Shown here one piece after another: positions 5,570 through 10,307 of a stretch of DNA of 10,307 nucleotides; position 1 is the first letter of the stretch, and each line of letters begins with the position of its first letter. This DNA comes from JACDBE01 sp051002015 (lineage in GTDB: Bacteria; Actinomycetota; Acidimicrobiia; Spongiisociales; UBA5794). Location: assembly GCA_051002015.1 (NCBI GenBank), contig JBPCMS010000039.1:1-10307 (forward strand). The letters run 5' to 3'. A program made the position numbers and the translations under genes. The notes under the pieces are model-generated. The model was not told the DNA's origin and made no database searches. It saw only the letters and a list, made by a program, of their open reading frames with translations.

Positions 5570-8221
5570 GTGGTGTCGGTCCCGGGGACAAGAGAGCTGG
5601 GTCGAGGCGTGGTGGTGGCGCCCGGGGCCGACCCGCCGTCGCCGTGGGTAGGCGTGGACCGGGTCCGGATCGACGATGCCACCCTGGACGAACCCGGCCC
5701 ACCGGTCGAGCGGCTCCACCGGGCGTGGGCGAACCGGGAGCCGGTGATCGTCGAGATGGCGGTGGGCGCGGCGGCGTTGCGGGAGCCGGTCGACCATGCC
5801 GTCGAGCCGTGGCGGGCGGGGGCCGGGTTCGAACCGTGGTTCGACCGCCTCCACTTCCTGGCGTGGGCCAACAACTACGACGCCCGCAACGGCGAGCCGG
5901 TGTGGTGGTGGGGGCGCAAGGCCGCCGCCTTGGGCGCCACCGAGGGCGGGCCCGCCGATGTGGTCCTTCCCGACGGAGACCCGGCGTGGATCGACGGTGG
6001 TCCCCGCACCACCCGCCGGTTGACGGCCGAGGCCGTTGTCCACGCCGAGACGGTGGAGGGCGGCGGGTTCCTCACCCCGGTGCCGGATTCCGTCAAGCCC
6101 GCCGCCGCCCTCGATCCCGAGCAACTCGAGGCGGTGGGTCACGACGCCGGCCCCGCCCGGGTGGTGGCCCCGGCCGGATCGGGCAAGACCAGGGTGCTCA
6201 CCGAGCGTCTCCGCCACCTGATCGCCGACCGCGGCTATGAGACGGAGACGCTGCTCGCCGTCGCCTACAACAAGGAGGCGCAGCTGGAGATGGCGGCTCG
6301 CACCCATGGCCTCGGGGCCAGGATCCAAACCCTCAACGCCTGGGGGTACGGGCTGGTCGCCGGGTTCATGGGCCGCCGCCCCGAGGTGATCGACGAGCGG
6401 GCCGCCCGCGCCATCGTCGAGGGGCTGGTGCCGAAACCGGTGCGACGGGTGAACACCGACCCGTACGCCCGCTATCTCGAAGGTCTGTCGCTGATCAGGC
6501 TCGGTCTGCGTGACCCGGCCGTGGTCGAGGCCGAGTTCGGCGATGTCCCGCACCTGGCGGCGGCATTCGGCCCGTACCGCGCCGAGCTGCGGCGGCAGGG
6601 GGTGATCGACTTCGACGAGCAGATCTACCTGGCGGTCGAAGCGCTGCTCGCCGACGGGCGGCTGCGCCGCGCCCACCAGGACGAGCATCGGCACCTGCTG
6701 GTCGACGAGTTCCAGGACCTCACCCCTGCCCACATGCTGCTGATCCGGCTTCTCGCCTGCCCCACCTATGACGTGTTCGGGGTCGGCGACGACGACCAGA
6801 CCATCAACAGCCACGTCGGGGCCGACCCCCGGTTCCTGGTCGACTACGACCGGTACTTCCCCGGGGCGTCGCACCATGCCCTCGAGGTGAACTATCGATG
6901 CCCGGCGGTGGTGACCCAGGCGGCGGCGAACGTCCTCGGCTACAACAGGGTGCGGGTGGCCAAGGTGATCAGGCCGGGACCCGACGTCTCGACGGCGGGA
7001 GACGGCCTGGTGGTGAACCCTCACCAGGCGAATGCAGGCTCCGCCACGGTGGCGGCGGTGGTCGGCGCCTGGCTGGAGGGCGGGCGGCGTCCCGAGGAGG
7101 TGGCGGTGCTCACCAGGGTCCAGTCGCTGCTGTTGGGTCCGCACATCGCCCTGGCCGACGCCGGGGTTCCGATGGACTCGATCCTCGCCGTCGGTGTGCT
7201 CGACCGGCTCGGGCTGCGCGCCGCCCTGGCCTACCTGCGCATCGCCACCGCCCCCGACGCCATCGACCCCGCCGACCTGATCGAGGTGCAGCGCCGCCCC
7301 AGCCGAGGGCTTCCCCGCTGGGCCGACAAGTGGCTGGCCCGGTGCCATTCGATCGACGACATCCGGCGGGCGGCGGGACGTCTCGACGACGTCAAGGTCT
7401 CACCGAAGCTCGATGACCTGGCCGGCGACCTCGACCTGCTCGCCGAGCTCGCCGCCGGCGGCGCCAACACCCGGGCGCTGCTCAGCGCGGTGCGCGACGA
7501 CATCAGGCTGGGCACGGCGATGACGCTGCTCGACTCGACCGGGGCCGCCGCCGCCTCCCACCTCGACGACCTCGAGGGGCTGCTCCAGGTGGCCGATCTC
7601 CATCCAGATCCCGGTGCCTTCGGCCGCTGGCTGCACCGGGTGTTCTCCCGGGAGCGCGCCGAGAACGGGGTGACCCTGTCCACCGTACACCGGGTCAAGG
7701 GTCGGGAGTGGCCAATGGTCGCCGTGTTCGGCGCCAACGGCGGGATCATGCCCCACCGGCTCAGCGAGGACACCGAGGAGGAGCGTCGCGTCTTCCACGT
7801 CGCCGTCACCAGGGCCGGGTCCCAGGTCGTGGTGCTGGCCGACGCCTCCCGCCCGTCTTCGTTCCTGGATGAGCTCGACGGAACCGCACCGTTCGGTCCC
7901 GACCCGTTCTCCGGGGCCGTGTTCCGCCCCGGCCCGGGCGGGTCGGACGGATCGGGTAGGGCCCGGGCACCGGCCAGGCCGAAGCCGTCGATTGACGAAG
8001 CCGGGCCGGTGGCGGCGGCGCTGAAGGCATGGCGGAGCGAGCGGGCCAAGACCGACGGGGTATCTCCTCATATGGTGCTGTGGGACCAGCACATCATCGC
8101 CATCGCCGAACGCTCACCCACCGATCGGGCGTCGCTCGCCGCCTGCCGCGGCATCGGACCGGCCAAGTTGGAGAGCTACGGCGACGACATCCTGGCCGTG
8201 ATCCGCCAGACGACCCCGTGA
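5570..8221 (+). CDS. UvrD/Rep-type SF1 DNA helicase with N-terminal extension and C-terminal HRDC domain
   Basis: An ATP-dependent 3'-5' DNA translocase/helicase, probably in DNA repair or recombination; cytoplasmic. Product 883 aa. Residues ~1-180 are an uncharacterised, Trp-rich domain (FLAWANNYDARNGEPVWWWG). The motor follows: Q-motif-like LDPEQLEAV (~185), Walker A APAGSGKT (~200), motif Ia VAYNK, Ib TLNAWG, Walker B LLVDEFQD (~378), motif III GVGDDDQTIN (~404), VNYRCP (~440), motif V TLSTVHRVKGREWP (~700) and motif VI EERRVFHVAVTRA (~738). Residues ~815-880 form an HRDC domain (LKAWRSERA, ACRGIGPAKLESYG), as in actinobacterial UvrD2, but UvrD2 lacks the long N-terminus. The start is uncertain: GTG 5570 and 5573 fit a leaderless promoter, and GTGs at 5609-5615 are alternatives. 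It is convergent with dapB. The motif III aromatics of PcrA/UvrD are missing. Helicase identity is firm; pathway is inferred. Confidence 0.93.
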   Translation: MVSVPGTRELGRGVVVAPGADPPSPWVGVDRVRIDDATLDEPGPPVERLHRAWANREPVIVEMAVGAAALREPVDHAVEPWRAGAGFEPWFDRLHFLAWANNYDARNGEPVWWWGRKAAALGATEGGPADVVLPDGDPAWIDGGPRTTRRLTAEAVVHAETVEGGGFLTPVPDSVKPAAALDPEQLEAVGHDAGPARVVAPAGSGKTRVLTERLRHLIADRGYETETLLAVAYNKEAQLEMAARTHGLGARIQTLNAWGYGLVAGFMGRRPEVIDERAARAIVEGLVPKPVRRVNTDPYARYLEGLSLIRLGLRDPAVVEAEFGDVPHLAAAFGPYRAELRRQGVIDFDEQIYLAVEALLADGRLRRAHQDEHRHLLVDEFQDLTPAHMLLIRLLACPTYDVFGVGDDDQTINSHVGADPRFLVDYDRYFPGASHHALEVNYRCPAVVTQAAANVLGYNRVRVAKVIRPGPDVSTAGDGLVVNPHQANAGSATVAAVVGAWLEGGRRPEEVAVLTRVQSLLLGPHIALADAGVPMDSILAVGVLDRLGLRAALAYLRIATAPDAIDPADLIEVQRRPSRGLPRWADKWLARCHSIDDIRRAAGRLDDVKVSPKLDDLAGDLDLLAELAAGGANTRALLSAVRDDIRLGTAMTLLDSTGAAAASHLDDLEGLLQVADLHPDPGAFGRWLHRVFSRERAENGVTLSTVHRVKGREWPMVAVFGANGGIMPHRLSEDTEEERRVFHVAVTRAGSQVVVLADASRPSSFLDELDGTAPFGPDPFSGAVFRPGPGGSDGSGRARAPARPKPSIDEAGPVAAALKAWRSERAKTDGVSPHMVLWDQHIIAIAERSPTDRASLAACRGIGPAKLESYGDDILAVIRQTTP

Positions 8222-8240
8222 CCGAGTGCTGCGTCAACCG

Positions 8241-8279
8241 TTGCGCGGCTGACATCGCTGGGCGAGGTGAGCCGCGCAA
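8241..8279. terminator. Perfect inverted repeat between convergent genes, likely bidirectional terminator
   Basis: TTGCGCGGCT (8241-8250) and AGCCGCGCAA (8270-8279) are perfect 10-bp complements around a 19-nt loop. They lie in the 64-bp gap between the convergent stops of the helicase (8221) and dapB (8286). Placement suggests a shared terminator, but there is no T-run, so it would not be a classical intrinsic one. A protein-binding operator is an alternative. Confidence 0.45.
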
Positions 8280-8285
8280 GGCTCG

Positions 8286-9065
8286 CTACAACTCGAGCAG
8301 CCCATCCAAGCCCACCGTCACCGGCTCCTCCAGCGATGCAACCCCGCGTATGGCGAGGAGCACTCCCGGTATGAAGGCGGCCCGGTCGGTGGTGTCGGAG
8401 CGGATCGACAGGGTCTCGCCGGGGGCGCCGAACAGCACTTCCTGGTGGGCGACCAGACCGGGGAGCCGAATCGAGTGGACGCGCACACCGGCGACCTCCG
8501 CCCCCAGCGCCCCCGGAGGCGACGACTCCCCGTCGACCCGGCGCCGTTGCTCCGGTGCGGCGGCGCCGATGCGCTGGGCGGTGGCGATGGCCGTCCCCGA
8601 GGGGGCGTCGGCCTTGGCGTCGTGGTGGAGCTCGATCACCTCGGCCACGGGGAAGAAGGGGGCGGCCCGCTCGGCCAGCCGCATCGCCACCACGGCGCCG
8701 ATCGAGAAGTTGGGGACGATGAGACAGCGGGCGGGGATGTCACCCCACAAGGCGCACACCGCCTCGACCCGGTCGGCGTCGAACCCGGAGGTGCCCACCA
8801 CGGCGTGGAGACCGAAGCCGTGCCATCGGGCCAGGTTGTCCAACACCACGTCGGGGTGGGTGAACTCGACCACCACGTCGCAGCCCGCCACCGCCTCGGG
8901 ATCGTCGGTGACCGGCATCCCGGCGAGCGGCATCCCGGCGACCGACTCGTCTGCCGAGGCGGGGTCGTAGCGGACCGCCAGCTCGAGATCGTCGGTGGCG
9001 TCGACGGCGGCGCACACCAGCCGCCCCATCCGCCCCGCCGCACCGGAGACGGCGACCCTGGTCAC
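8286..9065 (-). CDS. dapB: 4-hydroxy-tetrahydrodipicolinate reductase (DapB)
   Basis: Reduces the DapA product with NAD(P)H, the second step of the diaminopimelate/lysine branch; cytoplasmic tetramer. Product 259 aa from GTG 9065, the usual family length. The N-terminal Rossmann motif GAAGRMG (residues 8-14) and VVEFTHPD are present, as are GTSGFD and VPNFSIGAVV. The catalytic signature HHDAKADAPSGTA gives His147, His148 and Lys151 and the tetrahydrodipicolinate-binding PSGT (155-158). The start is set by a GTGA overlap with the M16 peptidase stop and by the immediate beginning of homology at RVAVSGAAGRMG; reading further upstream in frame runs antisense-like sequence inside the peptidase gene. 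Co-transcribed with the peptidase. Its partner dapA is displaced about 6.9 kb downstream. Confidence 0.97.
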   Translation of the reverse strand: MTRVAVSGAAGRMGRLVCAAVDATDDLELAVRYDPASADESVAGMPLAGMPVTDDPEAVAGCDVVVEFTHPDVVLDNLARWHGFGLHAVVGTSGFDADRVEAVCALWGDIPARCLIVPNFSIGAVVAMRLAERAAPFFPVAEVIELHHDAKADAPSGTAIATAQRIGAAAPEQRRRVDGESSPPGALGAEVAGVRVHSIRLPGLVAHQEVLFGAPGETLSIRSDTTDRAAFIPGVLLAIRGVASLEEPVTVGLDGLLEL

Positions 9066-10307
9066 GCCACGAAGGCTTCGAGGTCCTCGGGGTCGAACGG
9101 GCCCACCGCCCCGAGCACGTACGGGCCCGAGTACACGTCCCTGACCACGTCGAGGATGTCGTCCTCGGTGACCGCCTCGATCCTGGCCACGATCTCGTCG
9201 ACCGACAGATGCTCGATCCCGCTCAGCTCGGTGCGCCCGATCCGGGTCATCAGGCTGTCGGAGTCCTCGAGCGACAGGGCGAGCGATCCCTGGACATGGC
9301 CCTTGGCCCGGTCCAGCTCCTCGACCGTCAGCCCGTCCTGCATCACCTTGTCCAGTTCGGCGTGGATCAGCTTGAGCACCTCGGGCGCCTGGCTGGGGGT
9401 GGTGCCCACATAGATCGCCACCGCCCCCGTCTCCAGGAACGGCATCCGGAAGCTGTGCACCGCGTATGCCAGACCGCGCTGCTCCCGGATCTCCCGGAAC
9501 AGCCGGGACGACATGCCGCCGCCGAGGATGTGGTCGGCGACCAGCATGGCGTGGCGCCGCTCGTCGCCGCGGCTGAGCCCGGTCGCCCCGAACACCATGT
9601 GGGCCTGCTCGGTGTCGCGGCGGCGGATGTTGATCCGGCGTTCGGTCACCGGCTCCATCGCCTCCCGGGTGATCCCGTCGCCCTCCCAACCGGCGAAGAA
9701 GGAGCCGATCAGGTCGACCACCTCGTCGTGCTCCACCCGGCCCGCCACCGCCAGCACGGTGGAAGGAGGCGAGTAGCGGCGGCCCCAGTAACCGGCGATG
9801 GTGTCACGCGACATGTTCAGGATGGAGTCGCGGGTGCCGAGGATCGGGGGCGAGAGCGGATGACCCTCCCACAGCGCCTCGATGAACAGCTCGTGGGCGA
9901 CGTCGGTGGGGTCGTCCTCGTTCATGTTGATCTCTTCGAGCACCACGTGGCGCTCGGAGTCGATCTCCTCCTGGCGGAAGGCGGGGCGCTGCAGCATCTC
10001 GGAAAGGATCTCGACCGCCAGCGGCAGATCGACGTTGCGTAGCCGGGCCCAGTATGCGGTGTATTCCTTGGAGGTGAAGGCGTTGTTGCGGGCGCCGACG
10101 GCGTCGAACGCCTCGCTGATCCGCTGTGCCGACCAGGCGGCGGATCCCTTGAACAGCAGGTGCTCGAGGAAGTGGCTGGTCCCCGCCTCGGGACCGACCT
10201 CGTCCCGGCTGCCGGTGTCGACCCAGCAGCCGATGGCCGCCGAACGGACCGAGGGCATGTCCTCGGTGATGATCCGCAACCCGTTGGGCAGCGTGGTGAG
10301 CTGATAG
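9062..10307 (-). CDS. M16 family zinc peptidase, PepR/YmxG type (5' end outside the window)
   Basis: A cytoplasmic inverzincin-type metallopeptidase, homologous to mitochondrial processing peptidase beta. The visible ~415 residues begin within YQLTTLPNGLRIITEDMPSV, so only a few N-terminal residues are missing past the right edge. The zinc motif HFLEH (HxxEH) is present with the downstream glutamate in LEEINMNEDDP, and the C-terminal half carries REQRGLAYAVHSF, the R..Y substrate-binding motif of active M16 proteins. Two tandem M16 halves are recognisable, typical of the ~420-aa subfamily M16B. Its TGA overlaps the dapB GTG. In Actinobacteria this gene commonly lies between pnp and dapB, so pnp may lie just beyond the right edge. 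The substrate of bacterial members is not settled. Confidence 0.93.
   Translation of the reverse strand, partial: YQLTTLPNGLRIITEDMPSVRSAAIGCWVDTGSRDEVGPEAGTSHFLEHLLFKGSAAWSAQRISEAFDAVGARNNAFTSKEYTAYWARLRNVDLPLAVEILSEMLQRPAFRQEEIDSERHVVLEEINMNEDDPTDVAHELFIEALWEGHPLSPPILGTRDSILNMSRDTIAGYWGRRYSPPSTVLAVAGRVEHDEVVDLIGSFFAGWEGDGITREAMEPVTERRINIRRRDTEQAHMVFGATGLSRGDERRHAMLVADHILGGGMSSRLFREIREQRGLAYAVHSFRMPFLETGAVAIYVGTTPSQAPEVLKLIHAELDKVMQDGLTVEELDRAKGHVQGSLALSLEDSDSLMTRIGRTELSGIEHLSVDEIVARIEAVTEDDILDVVRDVYSGPYVLGAVGPFDPEDLEAFVA

Noticed and set aside
5462..7348. Long minus-strand open frame opposite the helicase
   Set aside because: It is antisense to clear helicase motifs, has shadow composition (Gly, Val, His, Gln, Arg) and no recognisable domain; a GC-bias artefact.
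9209..10042. Plus-strand open frame opposite the M16 peptidase
   Set aside because: It lies wholly within a gene with strong M16 motifs, and its own translation shows no family features.
1..10307. CRISPR array, direct-repeat cluster or insertion sequence
   Set aside because: No regularly spaced repeats, long direct repeats, terminal inverted repeats or transposase motifs were seen on either strand.

Overview
The window is GC-rich throughout, uses GTG starts and 4-bp stop/start overlaps, and carries genes in an order typical of Actinomycetota: an M16 peptidase and dapB, then dapA and RNase J, all on the minus strand. An HRDC-tailed UvrD-type helicase and apparently leaderless genes (a TACCNT -10 box a few bases before the start) fit the same group. 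I infer an uncultured or poorly studied high-GC actinobacterium, possibly Acidimicrobiia-like. The lineage is an inference and cannot be proven from this window.

Layout. (1) Positions 1-1383, minus strand: dapA (4-hydroxy-tetrahydrodipicolinate synthase) overlaps the start of RNase J (rnj, running off the left edge) by ATGA. (2) Positions 1456-2295, plus: a thioredoxin-TPR protein of the CnoX/YbbN type, divergent from dapA. (3) Positions 2458-4037, plus: a two-gene unit, a secreted and C-terminally anchored DUF2330 protein overlapping a membrane-anchored type-1 copper cupredoxin by ATGA. It is preceded by a promoter that looks like an ECF sigma site and by a perfect Shine-Dalgarno. (4) Positions 4038-5569: a decayed accessory patch on the minus strand. 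It holds the N-terminal stub of a type I restriction methylase (hsdM), a frameshifted plasmid-pRiA4b-ORF3-like remnant, one intact SRPBCC gene with its own promoter, a ribbon-helix-helix-like short ORF, and an N-terminal fragment resembling type I restriction subunit HsdR. (5) Positions 5570-8221, plus: a large SF1 helicase with an uncharacterised N-terminal domain, UvrD motor and C-terminal HRDC domain. (6) Positions 8286-10307, minus: dapB, overlapped by the M16 peptidase (GTGA), whose start lies beyond the right edge.

How it fits together. DapA and DapB are consecutive lysine/diaminopimelate enzymes and are usually close neighbours in a pepR-dapB-dapA-rnj block. Here about 6.9 kb, mostly on the opposite strand, separates them, and dapA appears to have acquired or kept its own leaderless promoter. 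The inserted stretch combines envelope/redox genes (thioredoxin-TPR, DUF2330, cupredoxin), a helicase, and the ruins of a restriction-modification island. I found no tRNA, rRNA, CRISPR array or intact mobile element. The best candidate for something little described is the DUF2330-cupredoxin pair under a stress-type promoter. The clearest piece of genome history is the collapsed type I R-M locus.
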